Assembly (NCBI GenBank): GCA_964493075.1
Contig: CAZBNU010000026.1
Coordinates: forward strand, 1-31,438
DNA from: SLFT01 sp964493075
Lineage (GTDB): Bacteria > Hydrogenedentota > Hydrogenedentia > Hydrogenedentales > CAITNO01
Length of the DNA: 31,438 bases
Reading direction: 5' to 3'
Of the stretch, positions 14,459-24,008 are shown one piece after another. The notes under the pieces were generated by a model. The model searched no databases and was not told the origin of the DNA. It saw only the letters and a list, made by a program, of their open reading frames with translations. Each line of letters starts with the position of its first letter. Position 1 is the first letter of the stretch. The translations under genes were made by a program, and so were the position numbers.

Positions 14459-17400
14459 ATGCAGAATAAGTTGACAGATGATTCCATGATACCCATCCGT
14501 GCGCCCCATACAAAGACGCTACTTGAAATTGTCAGTGTTCTCGTTGTCCTATCCTTTGCAGGGTATTATGCACACAACAATCTTGATGGTTGGCAACCCT
14601 CTTCTGCAGTTCAAACCCTCGCAAGGGCAAGTATCATGTGGGCGACCGGTTATGGTTGCCACGATTTTGCTGACGAAAAGTTAGAAGCCGACTTAAGAGT
14701 TTTGGACAAACAACTCATCAACACCTTCCCAAACTCAACCTCGTCAGCCCCGGTGGAAAAGCGTCCGCTGACCCACCTGCAAAAGACACATTTATATCTT
14801 TGCTATTTGTTAGGGGTATCTTGGTGGCTTTTTGGAATTCACTGGCTTGTGGCGAAGCATCTTATTCTCGCCTTTCTTATCGTTAATGCATTGTTTTTGT
14901 ACGGGTTTTGCCGCCAGAGTCTGAATCGCCTTCTCAGCGTTATCGTTGTTTGTCTTTTTGTGATAAGTCTTTCACACCTGCACCATCTGGACTTACGCGA
15001 TGTGTCCAAAGCGCCATTTTATTCTGGCACATTCTTATTACTCGCGCTACTGCTAAAACGTCCCGTTCGTCTTTATCACTACCTTCTCATTGTAGCTTCA
15101 CTTTCAGTATTTATCGGTATAGGCTTGGGCTTCAGGCGGGACATGCTTGTTCTCGCCGTATTTGTCTTTCCAATCATTCTTTTTTGCCCTGTTCATACTA
15201 TTTTTCTTCGATATCGTCTGTTTGCAGCTATACTGTACTGTGTTATTTTGGCACTCCTCGCTCTTCCAATAGACGCCTTTTCCTTTCATGAACGGGGACA
15301 GGATAACATCAGAATTATTTGTGGGTTTGCGGGTGAATCCGAATACTTTCTGCCGCTCAGCCAGGCATCTTACATGAAAGAACCTTTGGCAATGAACGAT
15401 GATTATGGCCTCATCGTTTCGCAGGCAGCAGCAAAAACGGGTGCCACTATGCCAGAGTCCCAATATCAAGGATTGGTGGGAACATCCGATGCAGATACCC
15501 TTTATTCAGGCGCCTATCTGAATACCTTATTACGATACTTTCCCTTTGATCTCACAGTACGTGCTTTTTCGGCCGTGGCCTATATCATCCAAGGGCGAAT
15601 ACTTCAACTATCCGGCGTATTCAAATGGGCCATGACCTTAACACCAATCATTATTGCGTTGCTATTGCTGATGATTGCTTCCAGGGCTCCATGGCGTGCC
15701 ACATTAATGCTGTATTTACTCCTTGTTTTTTGTGGCTATGTAAGTTTACAGTTTCAGCCACGACACTATTTTCATCTCACCTTTATTCCCATCTGGATAT
15801 GGGCGTTGGCACTATACCTGGCTGTGAAATTGCTGCATCAATTATTACGGGATAGAAACAAAGAGGTTCGTTTTTATGCATCCCAATTTTACACTCTCTG
15901 CAAGAATAGCGCTTCGTGGGCAGCCGTTATTTGTTTACTTGCCGCTTCCCTTTTATACGGTCTCTATCGTTACCAGGAGAGTAAAGTTCTGGCAATCCGC
16001 GATGCATACGAAAACGCAGACCGTACACTGATTACACCCAAAATAAGTCAATGGGATAATAATCTTTTACTGGGCCTAGATATAAGCGAATGTACATCAG
16101 AAATGGATTTCTTGCGTCCGGATCAACTTATTCATAAAACCCTGATGATTGAAATTGAATGCACTGATGATCCATTTATCCTCGGCACATCATATTACGG
16201 CTACAGGAATTTATCCAGTCCAATTAATATAAACAAGCAAGGGGTAAGCAACGGGGATATCATGCGCATTTATGTGCCCGCCTATGAATGGCAGTCACCC
16301 AAAACTCCAATGTTCTTTAATGGCTTTGTTGTTTCACCAGAACTAAACAAGCATGTTCTTAATATTTACGAGGTTGATAACGATGATCTTTTGCCTATGG
16401 TATTACTCGCTACCAGTAATGAACACGCTTTTCTCTCAAACCAACAAATCAGCTTTAGGAAAATGAAACCACGAAATATATTTTTTGACAGCTACAGAGA
16501 ATTACGCGACGATGACTACATACAGATAATTGAAAGACAGATTGAAGCATATCTAAAAGAAGCTGTTGCTGTTGACTATCATAGAGAATGCCTTGGCCGG
16601 TATCCAAAAAGTATCGGTCATTACATGTTGTTGTTCTGGACGAACTTGTCGCATGCAGAAAATGGTGATATTGCTCCTCTTTTTGAACCGTTGGTAAAGA
16701 CTTTTCCCCAAAAATTTGTGCTGATGCTATATGCTTTTGATTTGTGCATCAATAAAGTTAATATTAACCCAATCTTGTTGTGGAATTCGCTAGAAGAATC
16801 ATATCCAGAATCCGCTGTAATTAATTCTTTGTTTCCCTATGCACTCTATCAGACAATAACGGATCGTAAATGGCACGGCAGTATTGCAGGCCAGGGAAAT
16901 GAGTACCGCTCTCAGATTCTCCATCTTGCAAAGCAACTTCTACAGATTACACCCCTTGATGTGGACCCGGCATTGGTTATGGGAGATACGCTTATCGCTA
17001 TTAACGAAAGGGATACTGCATTACAGGTATATTCTGCCATTATGAAGCAAATTCCATCTTCCACAGGGGTCGCAATCCATATCAACAGTTTATTTCAAGA
17101 AAAGGATAACACTGAGGAGTTATATAATTTTTGGATGTCAATCGCAAATGTTCATCCAGATGCACCACTTCCACAAATGCAAGTAGGCATTGCGTTGGAA
17201 AGAAGTAATCTCCACAAACAGGCAACTATTTATTATGAAAAAGCAGCCATAAATTATCGCAGACTAATCGCGTCAGATACAGAGAATTTATCTAATCATT
17301 TTGGGCTTGCCCAATCTCTGGAGGCCTTGGAGAAAAACGATGAGGCGCTTAAAATATACAATGAGATACTTTGTGCAGCGCCTGAATCACCGAAAACCGC

Positions 17401-19546
17401 AGGTTATGTGGATAACATCTACATTAAACAAAACAGACAGCATGAACTCGTTGAATTTTGGAGACGACATACTGAGACGCATCCGGAGGCTGTCATTCCG
17501 CATTTACATCTGGGAATGGTACTGGAAAAGACTGGAGATTATGCACAGGCGAAAAAACACTACGAAGCAGCCAGCACAAATAGCTTCAAACCAAATTCAA
17601 TATTAAAAAACAATCTTGAATTCTATACCTCTTTAGCACACTCATTGACAAATCTGGGTTCTTTTGATGCGGCACTCGATATCTATCATGAAATAATCCT
17701 GCGTGAGCCAGAAGTTTCCGAGGTTGCTGAAAGAATAGATGCAATTTACATGAATCAGGATAAAAACGACGACCTCCCTGATCTGTGGCGGAAATACAGT
17801 GAAATGCGTCCTGAGGCTGCCGTCCCCCATCTGCACTTGGGACTGGCGCTGGAAAGAGCCGGCAGCATCGTAGAAGCACAGCAGGCTTATGAACAGGCAA
17901 TTGCACTTGATAGCAATATCCTTACGGCCCGCTGTCGTTTGGGCGCTTTGCTTATGAAAACAGACCGGAAAAATGAAGGGGAAAAACTGCTGGAATCCGC
18001 TATAGAATTGTTCGGTAACTCGGATTCTTCAATCGTTGCGAAAACGTATGGTGAGGTCGCTCGATATCTATTCTCTTCCGGCAAACTTGACTATGCAGAA
18101 AAATATTACCGCCGCGCTATTGACCTCGGTGTGGATGATATTGGGCATTATATGGATCTAGCTTGGATTCTTGAGACCACGGACAATCCGGGTGCCGCTA
18201 CGGCCATTTATGGAAAAATTGTGGAACGCACGCCTGAAAACATTCTGGCAGCAGAAAGAATCAACGCCATTTACATCGAAAACAATGAAGAAGACACTCT
18301 CCTTACTTTCTGGGAGGAGATGGTGCAAAAACATCCAAACGCGGTTGTGCCTCGGGTTTATTTGGGAATGGTACTTGAGAAAACAAATAAGTACGCAGAA
18401 GCCGAACAGCGGTTTCAACAGGCGCTCTCGCTGGATGCGGATAACTTCCATGCTCTTTTGCGTCTTGGGTCTTTGCAGTTAAGGCAGGGCCGCGTTGATC
18501 AGGGCGAGCAACTCTTGGAGCACGCGTTAGCGCAGGCGGATGAGGAGAGCCGCGTCACCATCATGCATGAGTATGGGAAAATAGCGCGGCATTTTTTCAC
18601 CAGCAATCAGTTTGAGCATGCCATAAAGTACTATCAGCATGCCATTGCTTTGGGGGCGACAGACCTGGGTCATTACGTGGATTTAGGCACAGCACTGGAG
18701 TCGAAGGGAGATTATGAAGCCGCGCTCGCCCTTTACCGCCAATCTCTGGAACGGTCCCCTGATTTGCCCCTCGTTGCGTTTCGTGTGGACGCTATTCTAT
18801 ATTCCATGGAAGACCATGAAGCAGGTGTTGCTTTCTGGAAGAGCATGGCGCAACAGTTTCCAGAGGCTATTACGCCGCTGCTACATTTAGCAATGGCTTA
18901 TGAAGCTGCGGGAGATTTCCAGACAGCAAAAGAAACCTATAAACAAGTCCTTAAACTGGCACCGGACAACGTTAATGCACTTTGTGCGTTAGGCGGGCTA
19001 CTGCTGGCAGAAAGCAATTCGGTGGCGGGAATGACGTTGATCGAAAGTGCCTTGACCGTCCCGAATCCGCAGAGTAGTACCCTTGCGGCGACGGCATTCA
19101 GTAAAGCAGCGCAGGCCTTTTATGATAAGGCCGAATATGGAACGGCAGCCGAGTATTACCGGCGCGCCATAGACCTGGATAAAACTAACGTCGGCAATCT
19201 GGCTTTGCTGGGAAAATGTGCGGAGGCGTTGGGAGATGTTGATGAGGCGCTGTTGTTGTATCGGGAGGTTATGAAGCGCGCCCCCGAATCGCCCCAAACT
19301 GCTGGGCAGATAGATGCTCTGTATATCCGGGCAGGCAGACAGGGCGAGATTACCGAATTATGGAAACAATATGTCGGGCTACACCCCAAGGCGGCAATTC
19401 CTCATTTACATCTGGGATTGGCTTTTGAACGAGAAAGGCTGCATGAACGATCGTTGGAGGAGTTGGACAAGGCACTGGCAATTGATCCGAACCTCAATGC
19501 CGCAATGGAATTGCGCGCTGCAATTATCGCTAAGACCGTTCAATAG
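14459..19546 (+). CDS. Large polytopic membrane protein with TPR super-repeats
   Basis: A protein of about 1,695 aa. Residues about 20-510 hold about twelve hydrophobic helices, the layout of GT-C-type glycosyltransferases, but no clear catalytic motif was found. A beta-rich linker follows (about 510-700), then TPR repeats to the C-terminus. The TPR part has a higher-order module beginning with a pattern like TAxxIDAIYI, then a W-containing helix (FWRRHxExHPEA) and PHLHLGLALER; modules begin near nt 17055, 17387, 17714, 18240, 18765 and 19288. Two are about 110 aa, three about 175 aa, and the last stops short. The start is uncertain: the frame extends to a TTG at 14417, and the ATG at 14459 has no good ribosome site. 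Probably envelope-located, with the TPR part as a binding scaffold. Confidence 0.85.
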   Translation: MQNKLTDDSMIPIRAPHTKTLLEIVSVLVVLSFAGYYAHNNLDGWQPSSAVQTLARASIMWATGYGCHDFADEKLEADLRVLDKQLINTFPNSTSSAPVEKRPLTHLQKTHLYLCYLLGVSWWLFGIHWLVAKHLILAFLIVNALFLYGFCRQSLNRLLSVIVVCLFVISLSHLHHLDLRDVSKAPFYSGTFLLLALLLKRPVRLYHYLLIVASLSVFIGIGLGFRRDMLVLAVFVFPIILFCPVHTIFLRYRLFAAILYCVILALLALPIDAFSFHERGQDNIRIICGFAGESEYFLPLSQASYMKEPLAMNDDYGLIVSQAAAKTGATMPESQYQGLVGTSDADTLYSGAYLNTLLRYFPFDLTVRAFSAVAYIIQGRILQLSGVFKWAMTLTPIIIALLLLMIASRAPWRATLMLYLLLVFCGYVSLQFQPRHYFHLTFIPIWIWALALYLAVKLLHQLLRDRNKEVRFYASQFYTLCKNSASWAAVICLLAASLLYGLYRYQESKVLAIRDAYENADRTLITPKISQWDNNLLLGLDISECTSEMDFLRPDQLIHKTLMIEIECTDDPFILGTSYYGYRNLSSPININKQGVSNGDIMRIYVPAYEWQSPKTPMFFNGFVVSPELNKHVLNIYEVDNDDLLPMVLLATSNEHAFLSNQQISFRKMKPRNIFFDSYRELRDDDYIQIIERQIEAYLKEAVAVDYHRECLGRYPKSIGHYMLLFWTNLSHAENGDIAPLFEPLVKTFPQKFVLMLYAFDLCINKVNINPILLWNSLEESYPESAVINSLFPYALYQTITDRKWHGSIAGQGNEYRSQILHLAKQLLQITPLDVDPALVMGDTLIAINERDTALQVYSAIMKQIPSSTGVAIHINSLFQEKDNTEELYNFWMSIANVHPDAPLPQMQVGIALERSNLHKQATIYYEKAAINYRRLIASDTENLSNHFGLAQSLEALEKNDEALKIYNEILCAAPESPKTAGYVDNIYIKQNRQHELVEFWRRHTETHPEAVIPHLHLGMVLEKTGDYAQAKKHYEAASTNSFKPNSILKNNLEFYTSLAHSLTNLGSFDAALDIYHEIILREPEVSEVAERIDAIYMNQDKNDDLPDLWRKYSEMRPEAAVPHLHLGLALERAGSIVEAQQAYEQAIALDSNILTARCRLGALLMKTDRKNEGEKLLESAIELFGNSDSSIVAKTYGEVARYLFSSGKLDYAEKYYRRAIDLGVDDIGHYMDLAWILETTDNPGAATAIYGKIVERTPENILAAERINAIYIENNEEDTLLTFWEEMVQKHPNAVVPRVYLGMVLEKTNKYAEAEQRFQQALSLDADNFHALLRLGSLQLRQGRVDQGEQLLEHALAQADEESRVTIMHEYGKIARHFFTSNQFEHAIKYYQHAIALGATDLGHYVDLGTALESKGDYEAALALYRQSLERSPDLPLVAFRVDAILYSMEDHEAGVAFWKSMAQQFPEAITPLLHLAMAYEAAGDFQTAKETYKQVLKLAPDNVNALCALGGLLLAESNSVAGMTLIESALTVPNPQSSTLAATAFSKAAQAFYDKAEYGTAAEYYRRAIDLDKTNVGNLALLGKCAEALGDVDEALLLYREVMKRAPESPQTAGQIDALYIRAGRQGEITELWKQYVGLHPKAAIPHLHLGLAFERERLHERSLEELDKALAIDPNLNAAMELRAAIIAKTVQ

Positions 19547-19628
19547 TTCCTTTTGTCGTATTAGAAATGGCTGTCGCAGACGTTTACTGTATGGGCTGGT
19601 TTTGTGAATATCAAATTGGAGAGTATAC

Positions 19629-21572
19629 ATGAAAGTACATACTGTTACTATGGTTGGCCTGTTTGGTTGCTTTGTTATGTCTGGTATTGTACAGGCATAC
19701 GCACAGGGTGAGGATCATGTGGAGAATAAATCCCTGTTGGAACTTTCCCCTGCGGTGTTGGCTGGAGGATTGCCAGAGGGCTGGCAGATTCACGTGAACG
19801 AAACTGTAGTAGGTGAAGACCCAGCCGGGGTATGGCGTTTGGCGAGCGATGCATCAGCTGTGGTGCTGACGCCGGATGCGGAAGCGGTTACGCTGGCTTC
19901 CCCGGTGCTAACAGTAGAAGTGGCATGCAACGCGATTTCCGGCGCAGTTTTGGGGGCGGGCAATAACGAGGTCGAAGGGTGGCTCCAATGGATGGCGGGC
20001 GATGTGGTGGTAGCCAAGGTTCCGCTGCGCGAACCGCCCATCAGCAATACAGAAAGCCGGCGTTTCAATCTGGCGGAATCGGCACGTCCAGAAACGGCGG
20101 ATGCTGCCCAACTTTTCCTGACCATCTCCCCAGCAGGCAATACCCCTTTCCGATGCGCCACCATACGGTTGTCCGGCACGTTCAGTGAAAAGCGGGCCGT
20201 GTCGCTGTTCTGCAACAGGATTGGCTATGACCAGATGGGCACCAAGCGTTTCACCGCCTATTCCAACTTCTTCGCACGTACTGCCACCTTCGTTGTGAGT
20301 GATGTCACAGGCGTTCCCGTTTACAACGGGGAACTAACCACAGCCGCACGCATCCAGGGAGCTGATGGGAAGGAGTGGGACGGTTATTATTACCGGGGCA
20401 ACTTCTCCGGGTTGGAGCAGGAGGGCGAATTCACGATTACCATAAGCCTTGATGATCAGGCGCCAGTGTCTGTGCCCATCCGCATCGGATTCAACCTGCT
20501 CTGGCAGGAAGCCTTTGCGCCCACACTCGCACCCTTCAAAAGGTTGCGCGTGAATGCTGATCCCACAGCTGCCACGCTGCAGCTGTGGGAAACCGCCCAT
20601 ATCGGCGATACCACCGAAGCAGCGCTGCTGTGGGACATGGTGCGTTCTTGGAGCCTTTTAAAGGGACGTTTCCAAAATACGCCCGCTTTCCAACCCTTGC
20701 ATGATGAAGTTATCCATGCACTGGAAAGAGTGGCACAGTGGGTAATCACACACGGCGATACAGACCATGATTATGTCAGCCAAACTTTATATGCAGCATC
20801 ACTGGCCTGTGGCGCTTATTTTTATAAAGAAAGTACGGAAATACTTGAGGCGGCAACCATACTTGCCGAAGATGTCATAAAAAACAATCTTGGAGGCGTA
20901 CTCCCCTTTTCCATTGCAATGGACATGTATGAAACAACAAAAGAACCACGATACCTTCAATATGCGGAACGCATTTTCCCAGGCGTTTCCATCAACAGGG
21001 TGGAACCGCTGCTCGCTTATGAAGGTCATAAGGGCGAAAATGTTACTATCAAACTCAGCAACATGTTCAACGAAATCGCCGAAAGAATCATCAGAAATGC
21101 AGAGAACCCTTTTGGATTACCAAAGGCGACGATTGAAAACCAACGGGGATATTTTCTCTGGGAAGCAGACAGCACAACCCCACTTCGAGGTGGCAATGCA
21201 AGACTACTTGCCGTCGCAGAAGTCATGGCGCAGGCCTATCGCTACGCTGCCAGCCCAGACAAACGAGATTTTGTGTACGACCAGATCAACTGGCTGTTGG
21301 GGAATAATCCCTTCGACACGTGCCTTATTGCCAGCCTGTGCGACGGTAACGCGCCGCACGTATTGCTGCCCGAAGGTATGACTGCCACGGATGTCCAGGG
21401 GTTTGTGCTTCACGGTATAGGCCCGCGCAACGCGAACGAAGATTACCCCTGCTTTGCAACGGCTGCTGACGAGGTGAATGAAAACACCAACGGCTTTTCC
21501 CTGTACAACAACGCCCGGTATATCAGCGCCATGGCCTACCTGAAACGCATTCCGGTTGCACGACCCTTGTAA
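19629..21572 (+). CDS. GH9-type protein with cellulase Ig-like domain, catalytic motif apparently lost
   Basis: A 647-aa secreted protein. Residues 1-26 form a signal peptide (VGLFGCFVMSGIVQAYA). Residues about 30-185 look like a beta-sandwich, possibly carbohydrate-binding. The CelD_N Ig-like domain follows (about 190-285: FCNRIGYDQMGTKRFTAY, FVVSDVTGVPVYNGEL, YYRGNFSGLEQEGEFTI). The alpha-helical remainder carries the GH9 C-terminal signature INWLLGNNPFDT with GNAPH and VNENTNGFSLYNNARY, the Glu in VNEN matching the usual acid residue. The N-terminal GH9 block with paired Asp (DAGD-like) is not visible, and the helical domain is about 350 aa, shorter than usual. GGAGAG precedes the ATG. It converges on the second pseudopilin gene with 14 nt between them. 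Confidence 0.8.
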   Translation: MKVHTVTMVGLFGCFVMSGIVQAYAQGEDHVENKSLLELSPAVLAGGLPEGWQIHVNETVVGEDPAGVWRLASDASAVVLTPDAEAVTLASPVLTVEVACNAISGAVLGAGNNEVEGWLQWMAGDVVVAKVPLREPPISNTESRRFNLAESARPETADAAQLFLTISPAGNTPFRCATIRLSGTFSEKRAVSLFCNRIGYDQMGTKRFTAYSNFFARTATFVVSDVTGVPVYNGELTTAARIQGADGKEWDGYYYRGNFSGLEQEGEFTITISLDDQAPVSVPIRIGFNLLWQEAFAPTLAPFKRLRVNADPTAATLQLWETAHIGDTTEAALLWDMVRSWSLLKGRFQNTPAFQPLHDEVIHALERVAQWVITHGDTDHDYVSQTLYAASLACGAYFYKESTEILEAATILAEDVIKNNLGGVLPFSIAMDMYETTKEPRYLQYAERIFPGVSINRVEPLLAYEGHKGENVTIKLSNMFNEIAERIIRNAENPFGLPKATIENQRGYFLWEADSTTPLRGGNARLLAVAEVMAQAYRYAASPDKRDFVYDQINWLLGNNPFDTCLIASLCDGNAPHVLLPEGMTATDVQGFVLHGIGPRNANEDYPCFATAADEVNENTNGFSLYNNARYISAMAYLKRIPVARPL

Positions 21573-21586
21573 CAAGGTACGGAAAA

Positions 21587-22561
21587 TTAAAAGAACGAAG
21601 AGGTCAGGGCGAAACCTTCCGATGCGGGGAATTGCGTGGGGTAGCGCAGGAAACTGACATGGCCGTCCATGTACAGCACATTTGCGCCGCCGGGCACATG
21701 ATTGAACTGTGCGTTGCCGGAAACATTGGCGGAAACGATGTCCCACATCACCGGCACTGTACTCTGGGCGGCGGCGGACGCACCAGGATTGTTGATGTCG
21801 GTAATGAGGAAACGTTCCACGCCTTGGCGTAGCCGATAGACTTTGGAGGAACCTCCATTACCAAGAGGCTGACCAGCAGGGCTTGACATACCAGAGATCA
21901 TGATGTGTTTCATCTCGTCTTCAAGATCACGGTCCAGAATATCGTCATTCAACGGATCCTTGTCGCCGAGTGGTCCTTGCAGAAACGCCTCGCCTTCCAT
22001 GTAGGAAATCATGGTCATCACATAAACCAGCTGCGCGGGGAGTTGTGCAGACTGGCCAGCGCCGAACATGGCAGCGTCAATAGTGGGATTGCCCGTGTCG
22101 CCTTTATCAAAAACGTAGCCGTAATACACATAGCTGGCATCTGCTCTTGACGGCAGGCCAGCAAAAGCACAGTCCTGTCCTGGAAGCGCCTCTATGATTT
22201 GTAGTGGTTCACTGCCCGCTTCTGGATCAGACGGACACACCAGCACATTCAGGTCTGTCAGGTACTCCGGGTACAATGCCTGCATCTGCGGCGCCAGCGC
22301 GGCGCGTTCGTCGCCTTCCGTGCAGCCTGCGGGTACTGTTGCGCCCCAAGGCTCATCGGCATGCACCCGCGGAAAATAGCCGCGTGCTTCGTTTGCATAG
22401 ATATTAAATACAATACCCATTTGCTTGAGGTTGTTCTGGCAGGAGGAACGTCGCGCTGCTTCCCGGGCCCGTGCTAACGCTGGCAGAAGTATTGCCGCCA
22501 GTATGCCAATAATAGCAATCACCACCAGCAGTTCTATAAGCGTGAAGCCGTTGCGTTTCAT
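21587..22561 (-). CDS. Pseudopilin-like protein with H-x9-DG domain (second copy)
   Basis: A 324-aa protein. The N-terminus is nearly ideal for this family (KRNGFTLIELLVVIAIIGI, then LPALARAREAARRSSCQNNL), so prepilin peptidase cleavage after Gly and insertion of the hydrophobic helix are expected. The C-terminus has FNHVPGGANVLYMDGHVSFL. It is a paralogue of the protein at 2005-3084: both share the YANE segment, an RLRQGVERFLITDINNPGA-type block and the overall plan. The ATG at 22561 has GGAG at 9 nt; the ATG at 22576 lacks a site. It follows the PQQ-like propeller gene on the same strand by 40 nt. Confidence 0.92.
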   Translation of the reverse strand: MKRNGFTLIELLVVIAIIGILAAILLPALARAREAARRSSCQNNLKQMGIVFNIYANEARGYFPRVHADEPWGATVPAGCTEGDERAALAPQMQALYPEYLTDLNVLVCPSDPEAGSEPLQIIEALPGQDCAFAGLPSRADASYVYYGYVFDKGDTGNPTIDAAMFGAGQSAQLPAQLVYVMTMISYMEGEAFLQGPLGDKDPLNDDILDRDLEDEMKHIMISGMSSPAGQPLGNGGSSKVYRLRQGVERFLITDINNPGASAAAQSTVPVMWDIVSANVSGNAQFNHVPGGANVLYMDGHVSFLRYPTQFPASEGFALTSSFF

Positions 22562-22580
22562 GGGAACCATCTCCATTGTT

Positions 22581-22604
22581 TGATCCGTCGGATCGGTCGG
22601 ATCA
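22581..22604. repeat. Short inverted repeats between propeller and pseudopilin genes
   Basis: TGATCCG (22581-22587) pairs with CGGATCA (22598-22604), and GATCC-GTC-GGATC (22582-22594) gives an alternative hairpin. It overlaps the stop codon of the propeller gene and lies 20 nt before the pseudopilin start, so it could modulate the junction of the two cistrons. Confidence 0.45.
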
Positions 22605-23831
22605 CTTTTGTTTTATATCATACGCGATCAGGGCATCGCCGTGGCGGATGAGCAGCATACCGTGTGCAATGGTCGGGTGTGCCCAGTGTTTTTCCGTGCC
22701 AGCGGTAACGTCGAACTGACCTTTCAGATCAAGCCCTTGCGGGGACGGCTTGACCAGGGATACCCTGCCCCGCTTGGGGCCTTCGTAAATGTACAACATG
22801 CCGTCAGCATAAACCGTATTGCCCTGGGTAACGTCGCGGGAGGTCCACATCACCTTGCCTGTTGCCAGTTCCAGACACACCATATCACGGGTCTTATGAC
22901 CAAGACCATAAATATAACCGTCCAGTAAAATAACACCGTGATGCTGGCAATCCAAGGTCTTGTCCGTCCATTTCTGGGTAACAGCGCCGCCGTCTTCTGA
23001 CAGTTCAAGCATGCCGCCGCCAGAACCATAGCCACTGGAATAGTATAACATGCCATCGCTGTAAACAGGCGTTACGGCATGAATATCATAATCTGTCTTG
23101 TGTGGATGGCTCCAAAGCAACGCTCCTGTTTCCGGGTCCAGCCCCAGCACGTTTCCCGCAGTCATGGTAACAAGAATGCGACGTCCGTTATGGGTGATAA
23201 TACCTGGGGCACAATATGAGGCCTTATCCTGAAGTTCAGTCATGGCCCATATCGTTTCGCCCGTCATTTTATTAAGTGCAACAACGACGCCTTGTGTGCC
23301 GCCTGGCGTGCAAATTACCTTATCGCCATCCACCAGCAGAGACTCCGCCAATGTCCACTGGATGTTTTCGCCTTGGAAACGATTCAAAATATGCACTTGC
23401 CAGAGAAGGGCTTTACTGTCAAGGTCTATCGCTGAGGCAACGCCAAGCCCGGAAAGCAGATAGGCGCGATTGTCGTCAATGGTCGGTGTGGCACGCGGCC
23501 CGGTTGCCTGATCGTCCTGCGTTTCAGCACCATAAGTAATTTTTTCAAGAATCTTGCCCTGCAAATCAAGTATGTACAGGTGGCCCTGTTCGTCAGGGGT
23601 CATTCCGGTTACGTAAATTTTCCCGTTTGCCACGGAAGCGGAAGAATACCCTGCACCTATCCCTTCAGTAGTCCACGCGACAGGCGGCCCATCCGCAGGC
23701 CACTCTTGCAGCAACCCTGTTGCAGTGAACTTCCCATCCCCTTCAGGACCGCGAAAGCGTGGCGTTTCCGATACTGCCTGTGCAATTCCAACCGATATCA
23801 ACAACATTGCCATCATAACCGTTTTCTTCAT
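22602..23831 (-). CDS. Secreted PQQ-like beta-propeller protein (divergent copy)
   Basis: A 409-aa protein. Residues 1-20 form a signal peptide (MKKTVMMAMLLISVGIAQA). The rest is a series of PQQ-like blades with GKIYVTG, HLYILDLQGKIL, GLDPETGALLW and CLELATGKVMW repeats, as in BamB-like and quinoprotein-like propellers of PVC-type bacteria. The motif FRGPEGDGKF near the N-terminus and GYGSGGGMLEL in the middle are shared with the two paralogues at 24009 and 25308. Presence of a PQQ cofactor cannot be claimed. The ATG at 23831 has AAAGGA at 9 nt and is preferred over the one at 23840, which would abut the site. It is divergent from the propeller operon. Confidence 0.88.
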   Translation of the reverse strand: MKKTVMMAMLLISVGIAQAVSETPRFRGPEGDGKFTATGLLQEWPADGPPVAWTTEGIGAGYSSASVANGKIYVTGMTPDEQGHLYILDLQGKILEKITYGAETQDDQATGPRATPTIDDNRAYLLSGLGVASAIDLDSKALLWQVHILNRFQGENIQWTLAESLLVDGDKVICTPGGTQGVVVALNKMTGETIWAMTELQDKASYCAPGIITHNGRRILVTMTAGNVLGLDPETGALLWSHPHKTDYDIHAVTPVYSDGMLYYSSGYGSGGGMLELSEDGGAVTQKWTDKTLDCQHHGVILLDGYIYGLGHKTRDMVCLELATGKVMWTSRDVTQGNTVYADGMLYIYEGPKRGRVSLVKPSPQGLDLKGQFDVTAGTEKHWAHPTIAHGMLLIRHGDALIAYDIKQK

Positions 23832-23925
23832 GGGAATCATTCCTTTAATATCCTTTGTTAAGCAAAGTTGAACAATAGCCAGAATCCAGATAGCAGATTT
23901 CTGTCATTATCAACACCAAAATGCA

Positions 23926-23931
23926 TATAAT
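23926..23931 (+). promoter_or_regulatory. Consensus -10 box upstream of the propeller/iron-sulfur operon
   Basis: TATAAT, a perfect -10 hexamer, 78 nt upstream of the start codon at 24009 in the divergent intergenic region 23832-24008. No good -35 box is seen at 16-19 nt, so the site is tentative. Confidence 0.3.
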
Positions 23932-24008
23932 GGAGTCTAAAACTTCAGATTATGTCGTGAACGCTAAAATACTACAAAAGGTTTACAGTAAACAAACAGG
24001 AGTTACCT

